Shown: positions 26,562-36,623 of the stretch, piece after piece
Numbering within the stretch: position 1 is the first letter of the stretch
Layout of the letters: each line of letters starts with the position of its first letter
The notes under the pieces: generated by a model
What the model saw: only the letters and a program-made list of their open reading frames with translations
Told to the model about the DNA's origin: nothing
Databases searched by the model: none
Assembly: GCF_900188035.1 (NCBI RefSeq)
Contig: NZ_FZNN01000010.1
Coordinates: 100,609-164,608 of the forward strand
Direction of reading: 5' to 3'
Origin: Puniceibacterium sediminis
GTDB lineage: Bacteria; Pseudomonadota; Alphaproteobacteria; Rhodobacterales; Rhodobacteraceae
Length of the DNA stretch: 64,000 nt
Translations under genes and position numbers: made by a program

Positions 26562-26575
26562 TGATAGCGCTATCA
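26562..26575. promoter_or_regulatory. LacI/GntR-type operator upstream of gntK
   Basis: TGATAGCGCTATCA is a perfect 14-bp palindrome with the central CG and TGnTAnCG half-site expected of LacI-family operators, including gluconate repressors. It lies between gntK and the LacI-family remnant. Confidence 0.75.
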
Positions 26576-26699
26576 CAGCTTGGCCGCGCTGTCATGCGTC
26601 AAGGATAGCTTTTACAGACATCACCACCGCAAACCAGCTTTGGGCTAGAGTGACCGACGCCGCGCCCCTTCGCGCCGACGCTGGCGTCACGGCGCAGCA

Positions 26700-27176
26700 A
26701 CGTTATCGCGTGATCATTACCACGGGATTGCCTTTCTCGATACGCGGATAGCACCCCGATCGCAGCGGCGGTTTCAGGGCTATCGATCAGCGGCGGTCAC
26801 CGCAGGTGTGTTCAGCGAAAATCGGGCACTGACGATCATGGATCTGTCCAACCTAACCCTCGGCGCACGACTTTGCACCGAAGTGATGGCGCGTGCACCG
26901 GAAACCGATGCCATCCTGTGCAACAATGATAGCCTGTGGTCTTCTGACGAAACGCGTCGTCTGGGCCTGTCGATCCCGGACCGTTTGCGGCATGGCGGTT
27001 TCAACGATCTTGAGATGATGACCTGTGCCGAACCATGGACAACCAGTATGCGAACCTACCGTTATCGTATGGGGCATCAGGGATGCCGGAATGCTGCTGG
27101 CCCGGTTGAACAGCAAGGCGCCTGCCGAGTTGATGGTGCGACGCAGCACCAGTCGGCAAATCTGGCACTCAGGTAG
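26700..27176 (+). pseudogene. Remnant of LacI-family regulator (probable gluconate repressor)
   Basis: The effector-domain C-terminal half of a LacI-type repressor is readable: IAFLDTRIAPRSQRRFQGYR (from about 26732), ARAPETDAILCNNDSLWSSD, RRLGLSIPDRLRHGGFNDLE and TYRYRMGH, then a frameshift near 27075 into GMLLARLNSKAPAELMV. The N-terminal HTH is not found between this and gntK, and the region before about 26700 cannot be aligned, so the DNA-binding part appears deleted. Divergent position next to gntK and a LacI-type operator suggest the gntK repressor. Boundaries approximate. Confidence 0.75.
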
Positions 27177-28539
27177 CGCGCTTCACCTGCGCAATCCATT
27201 GATCTGCATAACGTTTCAACCCTTCCGGCGCATTGCATACGATGGGTATCCCGGGCTGGACCATGTGTTGCCTTGCGAACAGAAGTGCCGCGCCGCTGCT
27301 GGTTCCTGTGGCAGATTGCATGGCCTCGACCCCGTCCGGGCGCAGGGCCGCGAGCATCTGCAAATACCAGCGGTTTCGGGCGAAAGGCCCTTCGACAATC
27401 ACCGGGCCCCGCGCGCCGGTCAGCTCCAGACAGGTTTGTGTCATCAGCGCGAGGTAATATCCAAGCGCCACCATCTTCTGCCCCTCATTCTCGGGTGCCA
27501 CGGTCCAGCCGCCGACGACGCCCCGGAATGGGCCGGACCCCTGTTCGATCCCGGGCAGCAGCATGACCCGGCGATCGAGTACCTGCTGCATGTCGATATC
27601 GCTGGCACTGGTGTCCGACCCATCCCGGATCAGTTCATACTCCCGCCCGCCCATGAACCGGGCGGAAGGGACTGGCATGCCGGTGCCGCTCACATTGACC
27701 AGCGTGTCCCGCGATGGATCGAGCGTCACAGGTGCCCCACCCACCGACATGGCGATGACCCAGGTGCCGGTCGATACAACCGAAAAAGGTGCCGCGCGGC
27801 CCAGTACATGCGGATAGAGCGAAGCGTTGCTGTCATGGATCCCGCAGGCGGCAGGTGTGCCCGGGTTCAACCCCGTCAGGGTCACGATCTCCTGTGTCAC
27901 CGGTCCCAGCACATCAGAGGCGGGTCGTGGGGGCGCCACCCGCCCGCTCAGGTTCAGCGCTGCCACCAGCGCCGATTGCTGACCGCTGTATGGCTCCCAC
28001 AGGTCGGTGTGGCAGCCAAGCGAAGTCACATCGCTGGCCAGAACTCCGGTCAGCTTGAAGCCCCAATATTGCGGATAGGTCACCACATGGGCCAGTCGCG
28101 CATCCAAGCCCGGATCCTTGTGCAGCATCCAGTGCAGTTGAGCCCCCAGATTCAGCCCACCACCAAGCCGCGGCGAGCCGGTCAGGGCAAAGTCCGGACG
28201 CAATGCGTCGTATTCTGCGGCAAGCGTATCCGGACCGTCGTGCTCATAGTCCAGCATCGGCGCAGCCAGCCCACCCCCGGCATCCAGCAGAACCGCCGCC
28301 GCGCCGTGCGTTGTAACTGAAATGGCGTCGATGCCGTGAAGGGCATGAAAATCGCGCAGGGCCTCAATGAAAAAGGCCCAGTGCCCCTCCAGATCGAAAT
28401 GCGGCCAAGGCGGCCCGGGCAGGACACCGTTCGGACGGGTGACGACAGCAATCTCGTTCAACGTAGCCGCGTCGACCAAGGCCAGCTTGGCGTTGGTCTT
28501 GCCGACGTCGATCACTGCGATATGGCGGGGGGCGGTCAT
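27169..28539 (-). CDS. rhaK: Rhamnose-locus sugar kinase (FGGY family)
   Basis: 456-aa FGGY-type carbohydrate kinase. Opening [15 protein letters not shown] is the phosphate-1 motif, [14 protein letters not shown] lies in domain I, and [10 protein letters not shown] and [17 protein letters not shown] are the adenosine-side blocks. In Rhizobium leguminosarum the equivalent RhaK phosphorylates the sugar and is needed for ABC-mediated uptake. Position at the end of rhaRSTPQUK supports the name. The ATG at 28539 overlaps the rhaU stop as ATGA. The 3' end abuts the LacI remnant. Confidence 0.9.
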   Translation of the reverse strand: MTAPRHIAVIDVGKTNAKLALVDAATLNEIAVVTRPNGVLPGPPWPHFDLEGHWAFFIEALRDFHALHGIDAISVTTHGAAAVLLDAGGGLAAPMLDYEHDGPDTLAAEYDALRPDFALTGSPRLGGGLNLGAQLHWMLHKDPGLDARLAHVVTYPQYWGFKLTGVLASDVTSLGCHTDLWEPYSGQQSALVAALNLSGRVAPPRPASDVLGPVTQEIVTLTGLNPGTPAACGIHDSNASLYPHVLGRAAPFSVVSTGTWVIAMSVGGAPVTLDPSRDTLVNVSGTGMPVPSARFMGGREYELIRDGSDTSASDIDMQQVLDRRVMLLPGIEQGSGPFRGVVGGWTVAPENEGQKMVALGYYLALMTQTCLELTGARGPVIVEGPFARNRWYLQMLAALRPDGVEAMQSATGTSSGAALLFARQHMVQPGIPIVCNAPEGLKRYADQWIAQVKRAT

Positions 28540-28850
28540 GGCAGGTGAAACACCGTCTCCAGTTCGACGACTTTCGGGGAATTGTCCGGATTGACCTCCA
28601 TCAGATCGGCCATATGGACCCACCACCGCTGCATCACTGCATGGGCGGGCAGATTATTCATCGTGTGATCATCGCGCCGCCAGAGCACACCGAAAAGGGC
28701 GTTGGTTTCGGGGTCGAGGTGGATCGAATAATCGGTGATCCCCACCTCATGCAAAAGCTGGGTAAGTTCGGGCCAGATTGCGTCATGACGCCTGCGGTAT
28801 TCGGCAGCCCGGCCCGGCAACAGGGTCATGCGAAAGGCGTATTTCTCCAT
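28536..28850 (-). CDS. rhaU: L-rhamnose mutarotase
   Basis: 104-aa RhaM/RhaU-type mutarotase interconverting rhamnose anomers. [20 protein letters not shown] at the N-terminus, the active-site [30 protein letters not shown] and the conserved WWVHMADLM are all present; length is exact for the family. A start at 28850 overlaps the rhaQ stop. The same bases also read open in a longer frame through the permease gene, which is a shadow. Confidence 0.93.
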   Translation of the reverse strand: MEKYAFRMTLLPGRAAEYRRRHDAIWPELTQLLHEVGITDYSIHLDPETNALFGVLWRRDDHTMNNLPAHAVMQRWWVHMADLMEVNPDNSPKVVELETVFHLP

Positions 28851-29854
28851 CAGGCTTTTCCTGTCCGCACCAGCCGGATCAGACGCGGCAGGGCAATCAC
28901 CCCGATCAGAAGGGCACCGATAAAGATCGACATGACGATCCCGGGCACGTTCAAAAGCCCCAGGCCAAAGGTCACCATCCCCATCACAAGCGCCGCGATC
29001 ACCACGCCAAGAATACTGCCCGCCCCACCCAAGATCGACACGCCACCCAGCACGACCATTGTCACGATCTCCAATTCCCAGGCCGAGGCGATAGAGGGCC
29101 GCGTGGACCCCAACCGTGCCGTCAGGCAGACTGCGGCGACGCCGGACATCAGGCCGGTGAGCAGGAAGAGGATCATCTTGACCCTGTCTACCCTGATCCC
29201 GCTGAAGGTGGCAGCGGTGGGGTTGTTGCCAATGACAAAAATGTGGCGTCCAAAGTTCGTGAAATGCAGGATCACGCCGTAAATCACCGCGAAAACTGTG
29301 AAAAGCACCAGTTCGAAAGAGATCACCCAGAAAACGTAACCGCGCCCCAGCCAAGCGAAATCGGTGGGATAGCCGTTGAATGCCTGATCCCCCAGAACGA
29401 TGTAGCTGATCCCCCGGAACAGGCTCATCGTGCCGATGGTGACGACGATGGACGGCAGGCCGAGCCGCGTGACCAACGCGCCGTTGAACGCACCGCACAG
29501 CAGTCCGACCGATAGCCCGATGGTGATCAGGACCGGTGTGCCGACGCCGAACTGCAACGCCCAGCCCATCGCGGTAGAGGAGAGAGCGATGATACCCGCA
29601 ACGCTCAGGTCGATCTCGCCCGAGATGATCAGCAGCGCCATGGCAAAGGCCACCATCGCCTTTTCGGTGAAGTTGAAGGTGGCGTCAGAGAGATTCCAGG
29701 CATCCAGAAAGTAGGGACTTGCCTGAGTATTGCCGACAAAGATCAGCACCGCGATGATAAAGAGAAGCAGCTCCCAGCTGCGTAGAATGCGCGCGCCCTG
29801 CCCGCTGAGACGGTCGGGGATGCGGCGCGCGGTGGGCGTGTCGGTAAGGCTCAT
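28850..29854 (-). CDS. rhaQ: Rhamnose ABC transporter permease
   Basis: 334-aa BPD-type permease of the ribose/rhamnose (RbsC) family, about nine hydrophobic segments. The cytoplasmic coupling region is [20 protein letters not shown], and the family block [20 protein letters not shown] is present. ATGA-type overlaps at both ends tie it to rhaP and rhaU. It pairs with RhaP as a heterodimeric channel. Confidence 0.92.
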   Translation of the reverse strand: MSLTDTPTARRIPDRLSGQGARILRSWELLLFIIAVLIFVGNTQASPYFLDAWNLSDATFNFTEKAMVAFAMALLIISGEIDLSVAGIIALSSTAMGWALQFGVGTPVLITIGLSVGLLCGAFNGALVTRLGLPSIVVTIGTMSLFRGISYIVLGDQAFNGYPTDFAWLGRGYVFWVISFELVLFTVFAVIYGVILHFTNFGRHIFVIGNNPTAATFSGIRVDRVKMILFLLTGLMSGVAAVCLTARLGSTRPSIASAWELEIVTMVVLGGVSILGGAGSILGVVIAALVMGMVTFGLGLLNVPGIVMSIFIGALLIGVIALPRLIRLVRTGKA

Positions 29855-30834
29855 GCCGTGCGCTCCGCTGATTTCAGGATGATGTGGCCCGGCTGGCGCG
29901 AGCTTCGCGCGTTAAAGGCGACCGCGATGATGATCGCCGCGCCTGAGATTGCCAACTGCCAGAAGGGCGAGATGCCCGCCACCGGCAGTGCGTTCTTGAT
30001 CACGCCAAGAAACAGCGCCCCCAACACTGCGCCGCCCACAGTGCCCATGCCCCCCGCAATGGAGATGCCGCCGATAACGCAGGCCGCCACGACGTCGAGT
30101 TCGAACCCGCCCGCCACGTCCACATAGGCCACAGCATAGCGCGACACCCAGAGATAACCGCACAGCCCCGCCAATGCGCCCGATATGGTGAAGGCCGCAA
30201 ACCGGGTCCGGCCCACGTCGATGCCAGTATAGACCGCCGCATGGGGATTGCCCCCGACGGCATAAAAGGCACGACCCAGCGGTGTGCGCGTCACGGCAAC
30301 GGCAAAGCCCGCAACAACCGCCAAGGCGATCCAGGACAGCACCGGCAGACTAAACAGGACGGCACGCGGAAAGGCCTTGTAGGCTGCGCTCATCTCATGG
30401 CTGTTCACCCAGGACCCGTCTGACAACAGAAAGACCGTGCCGCGATAGATCGTGAGCGTCCCCAGCGTGACGACGATTGGCGGGATGTCCAGTTTCCACA
30501 CCAGAATGCCGTTGAAGGCACCAAGCAACGTCCCCAGCCCCACAGCCAGCGCGATCAGCACCACGACCGGGATCCCCGGAAAGGCTGCATTCAGCATTGC
30601 CGTGACCATACCCGTCAGCGCCAGATTGGACGCCACCGACAGGTCAATGCAGCGTGTAAGGATCACCAGGGTCTGCCCCAGTGCCAGAATGATCAGGATC
30701 GATGTGTCGTTGAACACCGCCGCCAGATTCCCCGGAGCAGCAAAGCCGGAGAACCGGCTTTCCACAATAACCAGCAGCGCCAGAACCGCGCCGAGCAGGA
30801 TCGCCTCACGGGATTTGAGGAACCTCAGGATCAT
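29851..30834 (-). CDS. rhaP: Rhamnose ABC transporter permease
   Basis: 327-aa RbsC-type permease, paralogue of RhaQ. ILTRCIDLSVASNLALTGMV, VVTLGTLTIYRGTVFLLSDG and the coupling block GRAFYAVGGNPHAAVYTGID are visible; SIAGGMGTVGGAVLGALFLG closes the typical C-terminal half. Start and stop overlap the neighbouring rha genes by 4 bp. Confidence 0.92.
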   Translation of the reverse strand: MILRFLKSREAILLGAVLALLVIVESRFSGFAAPGNLAAVFNDTSILIILALGQTLVILTRCIDLSVASNLALTGMVTAMLNAAFPGIPVVVLIALAVGLGTLLGAFNGILVWKLDIPPIVVTLGTLTIYRGTVFLLSDGSWVNSHEMSAAYKAFPRAVLFSLPVLSWIALAVVAGFAVAVTRTPLGRAFYAVGGNPHAAVYTGIDVGRTRFAAFTISGALAGLCGYLWVSRYAVAYVDVAGGFELDVVAACVIGGISIAGGMGTVGGAVLGALFLGVIKNALPVAGISPFWQLAISGAAIIIAVAFNARSSRQPGHIILKSAERTA

Positions 30835-32378
30835 GCTGCTGTCTCCTTGTAACCGGCCGCCGCACGGACCAGTTTTTCGGGGGTGAGCCCCTCGCGGTCG
30901 AATTCCGCAGCGATGCGGCCTTCGCGCATGACGATGACGCGGTCGGACATGCCCATGATCTCGGGGATTTCCGAGCTGACCATGATTACCGACAGCCCTT
31001 CGGCCGCCAGTTCAGCCATGAAGGCATGCACGGCAGCCTTTGACCCAACGTCGATGCCCTTGGTCGGCTCGTCCAGAATAATGACCTTTGGCTTGGTCGC
31101 GAGCCACTTCGCGATAACCACCTTCTGCTGGTTGCCGCCTGACAATTCGCCCACGTTCCGATCAAGCGCCGCTGCGCGCAATTCAAGCCGTTCGGTATAG
31201 GTCCGCGCCAGGGCGAATTCCTCGGCCAGGTTGAGAAACCCGTTTTTCGACGTGCTCGGCAAGGACGGCAGAGTGACATTCTGAAAGATTGGCATCGCAG
31301 TGATCGCGCCCTGCTTGCCACGATCCTCAGGCACATAAACGATGCCTTTGGCCACAGCCTCGGCCGGGGATCGGATCACCGCGATCTTTCCGTCGATCCG
31401 TACCGCACCCTTTGATGGCCGCGTCACGCCGAACAGCGCCTGCATGAATTCGGACCGTCCCGCGCCGATCAGACCGTAAAACCCCAGGATTTCGCCCCGG
31501 TGCAGTTTGAAATTGATATCCGCGAACTCGGTTGGATGGGCGTATCCTGCGACGGTCAAGATCTCGTCACCGACGCAAGAAACACGCTCGGGAAAGATCG
31601 TATCGACTGAGCGGCCCACCATTTTTTCCACCAACTGACTTTCGGTGACATCCGCGATCATGCCGGCATCCACCATCTCGCCATCCCGAAACACGGTATA
31701 TCGGTCGGCAATGCGAAAGATCTCGTCGAACTTGTGCGAGATGAAGAGGATGGCCTTGCCCTCAGCCTTGAGCCGGTCGACCAGCTCGTAAAGCTCCTCG
31801 ATCTCGGTCTGGGACAGGGCGGCGGTGGGTTCGTCCATGACTACCACGCGCGCCTTTATCGACAACGCCCGGGCGATGGCGACCAGATGCTTGCTCGCGA
31901 TGCCAAGGTCGCGCAGGGGCGTACGCGGATCCAGCCGGGCACCGATGCGGTTCAGTAATTCGGCGGCGTCACCGTACATCCGGGTCCAGTCAATCAGCCC
32001 GAACCGGCCGCGCGGAGCATGCCCAAGAAAGATGTTTTCGGCCACACATAGATCATCGAACAACACGGTTTCCTGATGAATTGCTGTAATACCCGCGTCT
32101 GAGGCGGCGGTGGCGGTGGGAAAGCGGGTTTCACTTTCGTCGACCTCGATCCGCCCCTCGTCGGGCTGGTAAATACCGGTCAGGATTTTCACGAGTGTCG
32201 ATTTCCCGGCGCCGTTTTCGCCAACCAGAGCCGTAACCTGACCCGGATAAAGCGCCAGTTCGACCCCCGAAAGGGCGCGCACACCTGGAAAGGTCTTGGT
32301 GATCCCCGACAGCCGCAGCACGGCACGCGCAGGTACAGCCACCGTCACCGGCTCTGCAATCTCACTGGAATAGGTCAT
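30831..32378 (-). CDS. rhaT: Rhamnose ABC transporter ATP-binding protein
   Basis: 515-aa double ATPase of the sugar-import type. First domain: Walker A GENGAGKSTLVKIL and the Walker B strand VVMDEPTAAL. Second domain: GLIGAGRSEFMQALFG (degenerate Walker A, normal for this family), signature LSGGNQQKVVIAKWL and VIILDEPTKGIDVGSK. ATG at 32378 is used instead of one 19 codons upstream, since MTYSSEIAEP lies before the first conserved block and the longer form approaches rhaS. Confidence 0.92.
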   Translation of the reverse strand: MTYSSEIAEPVTVAVPARAVLRLSGITKTFPGVRALSGVELALYPGQVTALVGENGAGKSTLVKILTGIYQPDEGRIEVDESETRFPTATAASDAGITAIHQETVLFDDLCVAENIFLGHAPRGRFGLIDWTRMYGDAAELLNRIGARLDPRTPLRDLGIASKHLVAIARALSIKARVVVMDEPTAALSQTEIEELYELVDRLKAEGKAILFISHKFDEIFRIADRYTVFRDGEMVDAGMIADVTESQLVEKMVGRSVDTIFPERVSCVGDEILTVAGYAHPTEFADINFKLHRGEILGFYGLIGAGRSEFMQALFGVTRPSKGAVRIDGKIAVIRSPAEAVAKGIVYVPEDRGKQGAITAMPIFQNVTLPSLPSTSKNGFLNLAEEFALARTYTERLELRAAALDRNVGELSGGNQQKVVIAKWLATKPKVIILDEPTKGIDVGSKAAVHAFMAELAAEGLSVIMVSSEIPEIMGMSDRVIVMREGRIAAEFDREGLTPEKLVRAAAGYKETAA

Positions 32379-32435
32379 GTGGCCCCCGATGGGAAACGTA
32401 GTGCGGGCCCGCCGTGACAGCAGGCCCGCTGGCAA

Positions 32436-33431
32436 TCAGAAGATGCTCTTGAACTCTTCAATATTGCTTTTGTCATAGGTGAACGGCACGGACATCGCTG
32501 CGCTGTTGGTGTCATCCAGCGTGACGCTGCCCATCCGGCCGGTCTTGATGGTGGCACCCGGCTCTGCCGTCGCTTCGTCCAACGCCAGGGCGTGGGCGAT
32601 CATCGCGGTGGTATAGCCAAGGTCGACCGGGTTCCAGATCGCGAACGACTGCGAGGCACCGGATTCGATCGCGCCGGCCATTTCGGACGGCAGACCCAGA
32701 CCGGTCACATTGACCTTACCGATCATGCCCGCATCCGCCACGGCCTGCGCGGCGGCAACGATGCCCACCGAGGTTGGTGCAATGATCGCGTTAAGGTCGG
32801 GATGCGACTGCATGAGGCCCTGCGCCTCGCGGTACGACTTGTCAGCCAGATCGTCGCCATAGACGGTCGCGACCACTTCGATGTTAGGATAGTCGCCCAT
32901 CACCTTATCCATCTCGGCAATCCAGGTGTTCTGGTTGGTCGATGTCGATGTCGCGGAGAGTACCGCCACCTTGCCACCTTCGGGCAGGTGATCGGCGGCC
33001 AGCTTGATGATGGTCTTGCCGATCAATTCGTCCGAGGACGGAGCAAGGTGCATCTCGCGCCCTGCCGCTGCAACACCGGAATCCCACGATATAACCGTGA
33101 TCCCGCGCTCCATCGCTTTTTGCAGGGCCGGAACGACAGCATCGGGGTCATTGGCGGAAATCGCGATGGCATCGACGCGCTGCGCGATCAGGCTGTTGAT
33201 CACTTCGATCTGGCCTTCGGCAGTCGTGTCCGTCGGGCCGGTGTAGATGATCTCGGTATTGCCAAGCTCCTTGGCCGCCTCTTCGGCACCGCGCGCGGCG
33301 GCCTCAAAGAAGCCGTTGCCAAGCGATTTCGCCAGTATCGCGATCCGCACCGGTTCCTGCGCCATGGCCGTGGTGCCAAGCAGTGTCGCGGCAAGCGATA
33401 CGCCGATGGCAAGTCTTCTGGTAATTGTCAT
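32436..33431 (-). CDS. rhaS: Rhamnose ABC transporter binding protein
   Basis: 331-aa periplasmic binding protein of the ribose-binding family, signal peptide about residues 1-24 (core ALGTTAMAQ-like, LLGTTAMAQEP). Blocks AILAKSLGNGFFEAAARGAE, AIAISANDPDAVVPALQ and TVISWDSGVAAAGREM are typical of rhamnose-binding RhaS. GGGAGG precedes the ATG at 33431, so this start is preferred to one eight codons upstream. It is the first transport gene after rhaR. Confidence 0.92.
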   Translation of the reverse strand: MTITRRLAIGVSLAATLLGTTAMAQEPVRIAILAKSLGNGFFEAAARGAEEAAKELGNTEIIYTGPTDTTAEGQIEVINSLIAQRVDAIAISANDPDAVVPALQKAMERGITVISWDSGVAAAGREMHLAPSSDELIGKTIIKLAADHLPEGGKVAVLSATSTSTNQNTWIAEMDKVMGDYPNIEVVATVYGDDLADKSYREAQGLMQSHPDLNAIIAPTSVGIVAAAQAVADAGMIGKVNVTGLGLPSEMAGAIESGASQSFAIWNPVDLGYTTAMIAHALALDEATAEPGATIKTGRMGSVTLDDTNSAAMSVPFTYDKSNIEEFKSIF

Positions 33432-33505
33432 GATCTTCCTCCCAAAGTTTGACAAAATGTCCCCGGCGCCGCGCGTTGTCCCGCATCCGCCGCTCCTCCT
33501 GCGGG

Positions 33506-34309
33506 CTAGCCCGCCTCCTCTGCTGATGCGTCAACGCCCGTGGGCGCAACGATCAGTTTCACATCTGCCGCATCCAGCATCGCTGCATGGCGATCCTCGA
33601 CCCGCTCGTCCGTGATGATCGTATCGACCTTTTCCAGCGCACAGAGGATCAGGCTCGACCGCAGGTCGAACTTGGAACTGTCGGCCAGAATCACCAGCTC
33701 GTCCGCCTGCCCGATCAGCTTCTGTTCGGCCTGGATGACCAGCGGATCCGCCTCCATGATCCCCAGGGGTGCGATGCCCTGACAGCCCATGAACATGCGC
33801 CGGGCATAGAAGTTGCGCGTCACGTCATTTTCAAAGGGCGACAGGATGATATTCTGTTCGCGGTAGATCGTCCCGCCCGACAGCACGACCGTGTTCTTGG
33901 AATGCTTGAGCAGATGCTCCGCAATCGGGAAGGAGTTGGTGAAGACCTGACAACGTCGGTTGGCCAACGGGTGCACCATCTGAAAGGTGGTCGTCCCGCC
34001 GTTGATGATGATCGATTCACCATCCTTGCACAGGGCCACGGCCGCGCGGGCGATCGCCTGTTTCTGACGGGCGTGGCTACCCTGATTCACCGAAAACGGC
34101 CGCCCGGCGAGGCCCACAAAAGCAGGCGGCGCGTTGGATTCCGCCCCGCCGCGCACCCGGCGCAATTTCTTGCCCATATGCAGGGTGGCAATGTCACGCC
34201 GGATCGTCGCCTCAGAGGATTCCGTCAATTCCACCATTTCGGCGACCGTGACAAACGGCTTGGCCTGAATGGCTGACAGTATGATCCTGTGGCGTTCGTT
34301 TTCGTGCAT
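33506..34309 (-). CDS. rhaR: DeoR-family regulator of rhamnose catabolism
   Basis: 267-aa DeoR-type repressor: N-terminal HTH (residues 1-60, VTVAEMVELTESSEATIRRD) and a C-terminal sugar-phosphate sensing domain with SIIINGGTTTFQMV and ADSSKFDLRSSLILC. GGGAGG lies before the ATG at 34309. It is divergent from rhaDI and leads rhaSTPQUK. Inverted half-sites TGTCAATCAA/TTGATTGACA in the divergent gap are its likely targets. Confidence 0.9.
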   Translation of the reverse strand: MHENERHRIILSAIQAKPFVTVAEMVELTESSEATIRRDIATLHMGKKLRRVRGGAESNAPPAFVGLAGRPFSVNQGSHARQKQAIARAAVALCKDGESIIINGGTTTFQMVHPLANRRCQVFTNSFPIAEHLLKHSKNTVVLSGGTIYREQNIILSPFENDVTRNFYARRMFMGCQGIAPLGIMEADPLVIQAEQKLIGQADELVILADSSKFDLRSSLILCALEKVDTIITDERVEDRHAAMLDAADVKLIVAPTGVDASAEEAG

Positions 34310-34352
34310 GACGTCCTCCCGTTGCGGCACGATGCCTTAGTAAAACAATCAC

Positions 34353-34426
34353 TGTCAATCAAATTTAATCGCAAAACGTCTTTCTGCACCTGAATAATGA
34401 TCGTTTATGACTGAACTTGATTGACA
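34353..34426. promoter_or_regulatory. Inverted half-sites in the rhaR-rhaDI promoter
   Basis: TGTCAATCAA (34353-34362) and its exact complement TTGATTGACA (34417-34426) are 54 bp apart in the AT-rich divergent gap. Placement near the two promoters suggests paired RhaR sites able to loop or to repress both directions; this is inference. Confidence 0.6.
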
Positions 34427-34497
34427 TGGTGCCATGAATGCGCAAATTTGCGGGCAAACGGCACGGGGCGCCTCTTGCCCCTTGGGGAGGAAAATCC

Positions 34498-36600
34498 ATG
34501 CTCAAGACTGTTTCGGGGTCCCGGATCGAAAACCTGTGGGATGAAACCCACGCGAACTCGCTCAGCGAATCCGACAAGCTGCTCTACCGCTCGAACCTGC
34601 TCGGCTCTGATAAGAGGGTAACCAACTACGGCGGCGGCAATACATCGGCCAAGGTGATGGAAACTGACCCTTTGACCGGCGCGATGGCCGAGGTGCTCTG
34701 GGTCAAGGGATCCGGCGGGGATATCGGCACGATGGACAAAGCCGGATTTTCAACGCTTTACATGGAAAAACTGAACGCGCTGAAGGGCCTGTACCGAGGT
34801 GTTGCATTCGAAGACGAGATGGTGGCCTACCTGCCTCACTGCACGTTCAACCTGAACCCACGTGCCGCGTCGATCGACACGCCGCTGCACGCCTATGTGC
34901 CAAAGAAACACGTCGACCACGTCCACCCCGACGCGATTATCGCTATCGCCGCAGCATCAAATTCCAAAGAACTGACACAGCAGATCTTTGGCGGCTCCAT
35001 CGGCTGGCTGCCCTGGAAAAAGCCCGGTTATGAACTCGGCCTGTGGCTCGAGGATTTCTGCCTCAAGAACCCTGACGCGAAGGGAGTCGTGCTGGAAAGC
35101 CACGGGTTGTTCTGCTGGGATGACGATGCCGAAGTTTGCTATGCGACCACGCTTGAGACGATCAACCACGCCATCGCCTGGTTCGAAGAGCAGACCGCCG
35201 ATATTCCGGCCTTTGGTGGTGAAAGACATACTGCCCTTCCCTCTGCTGAACGCCGCCGCGTGGCCGCCGCCCTGATGCCCGCCATTCGCGGCATGATCTC
35301 TGGCGACAGCCACAAGGTTGGTCATTTCGACGATCAGGATGCCGTGCTGCAATTCGTGGGCGCAAACGACATGCCGCGCCTTGCTGCGCTCGGCACCTCC
35401 TGCCCTGACCATTTTCTTCGGACCAAGATACGCCCGCTGGTCGTCGATTTCGACCCGGCGAATCCTGATATCGACGCCACCCTTACCGGTCTGACCGATA
35501 TGATCGAGGCATACCGTGCCGACTACACTGCCTATTACGAGCGCTGCAAAAACGCTGACAGCCCTGCGATCCGCGACCCCAATGCGGTGGTCTACCTTGT
35601 CCCCGGTGTCGGCATGATAACTTTTGCCAAGGACAAGGCTACGGCCCGGATTTCAGGGGAATTCTACGTTAATGCGATCAACGTGATGCGCGGATCGGAT
35701 GCGGTGAGCAATTATCAGGGCCTGCCGGAACAAGAGGCCTTTGACATCGAATACTGGCTTCTGGAAGAGGCCAAGCTGCAACGGATGCCCCAGCCCAAGG
35801 CGCTTGCCGGTCGGGTCGCCATCGTCACTGGCGGTGCAGGCGGCATCGGGGCTGCGACGGCGGTGCGCTATCTGTCCGAAGGTGCCTGCGTGGTGCTGGC
35901 CGATATCGACAAGGCGTCGCTGGCCGAGACCGCGCAGACCCTGGCCGGGAAATTCGGCAAGGACGTTGTCCGCACGGTCGAAATGAACGTGACCTCGGAG
36001 GAAGCCGTGATTGCAGCCTATGCTGACATGGCAGTGGAATTCGGCGGCGTGGACATCGTCGTCTCAAACGCCGGGATCGCGTCATCGGCCAAGGTCGAAG
36101 ATACTTCTCTGGAGCTGTGGAACAAGAACATGTCGATCCTGTCGACAGGGTATTTCCTTGTGGCACGCGAGGCATTCAAGGTGCTCATGGCACAGGGCAT
36201 CGGCGGCTCGATGGTCTTTGTCGCCTCAAAGAACGGCCTCGCTGCTTCGCCCGGGGCCGCCGCATATTGCACCGCTAAAGCGTCGGAAATCCACCTCGCC
36301 CGCTGCCTTGCGCTGGAAGGCGCGCCCCACGGGATCCGGGTCAACGTGGTCAACCCTGACGCGGTGCTGCGTGGATCCAAGATCTGGTCCGGCGAATGGC
36401 TCGACCAGCGCGCAGCGACCTATGGCACCGACAAGGGCGGACTGGAAGAGATGTACCGCGAACGCTCACTCCTGAAACGGTCGGTCCTGCCTGAGGATAT
36501 TGCCGAGGCCTGCTATTTCTTTGCTTCGGATCTGTCGTCCAAATCGACGGGCAATATCATCAACGTGGACGCCGGCAACGTGCAGGCCTTTACGCGCTGA
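34498..36600 (+). CDS. rhaD: Bifunctional rhamnulose-1-phosphate aldolase / short-chain dehydrogenase
   Basis: 700-aa fusion. The N-terminal class II aldolase domain (about residues 1-430) has NYGGGNTSAKV, the zinc ligands in HVDHVHPD and LESHGLFCWD, and splits rhamnulose-1-phosphate into DHAP and L-lactaldehyde. The C-terminal SDR domain has NAD loop VTGGAGGIGAATA (from residue 443), SNAG and catalytic Tyr590-x3-Lys594 in YCTAK, oxidising lactaldehyde. GGGGAGG precedes the ATG at 34498. It is first in rhaDI and divergent from rhaR. Confidence 0.93.
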   Translation: MLKTVSGSRIENLWDETHANSLSESDKLLYRSNLLGSDKRVTNYGGGNTSAKVMETDPLTGAMAEVLWVKGSGGDIGTMDKAGFSTLYMEKLNALKGLYRGVAFEDEMVAYLPHCTFNLNPRAASIDTPLHAYVPKKHVDHVHPDAIIAIAAASNSKELTQQIFGGSIGWLPWKKPGYELGLWLEDFCLKNPDAKGVVLESHGLFCWDDDAEVCYATTLETINHAIAWFEEQTADIPAFGGERHTALPSAERRRVAAALMPAIRGMISGDSHKVGHFDDQDAVLQFVGANDMPRLAALGTSCPDHFLRTKIRPLVVDFDPANPDIDATLTGLTDMIEAYRADYTAYYERCKNADSPAIRDPNAVVYLVPGVGMITFAKDKATARISGEFYVNAINVMRGSDAVSNYQGLPEQEAFDIEYWLLEEAKLQRMPQPKALAGRVAIVTGGAGGIGAATAVRYLSEGACVVLADIDKASLAETAQTLAGKFGKDVVRTVEMNVTSEEAVIAAYADMAVEFGGVDIVVSNAGIASSAKVEDTSLELWNKNMSILSTGYFLVAREAFKVLMAQGIGGSMVFVASKNGLAASPGAAAYCTAKASEIHLARCLALEGAPHGIRVNVVNPDAVLRGSKIWSGEWLDQRAATYGTDKGGLEEMYRERSLLKRSVLPEDIAEACYFFASDLSSKSTGNIINVDAGNVQAFTR

Positions 36601-36623
36601 ACAGCGGCCCGAGGGAGGGGACA

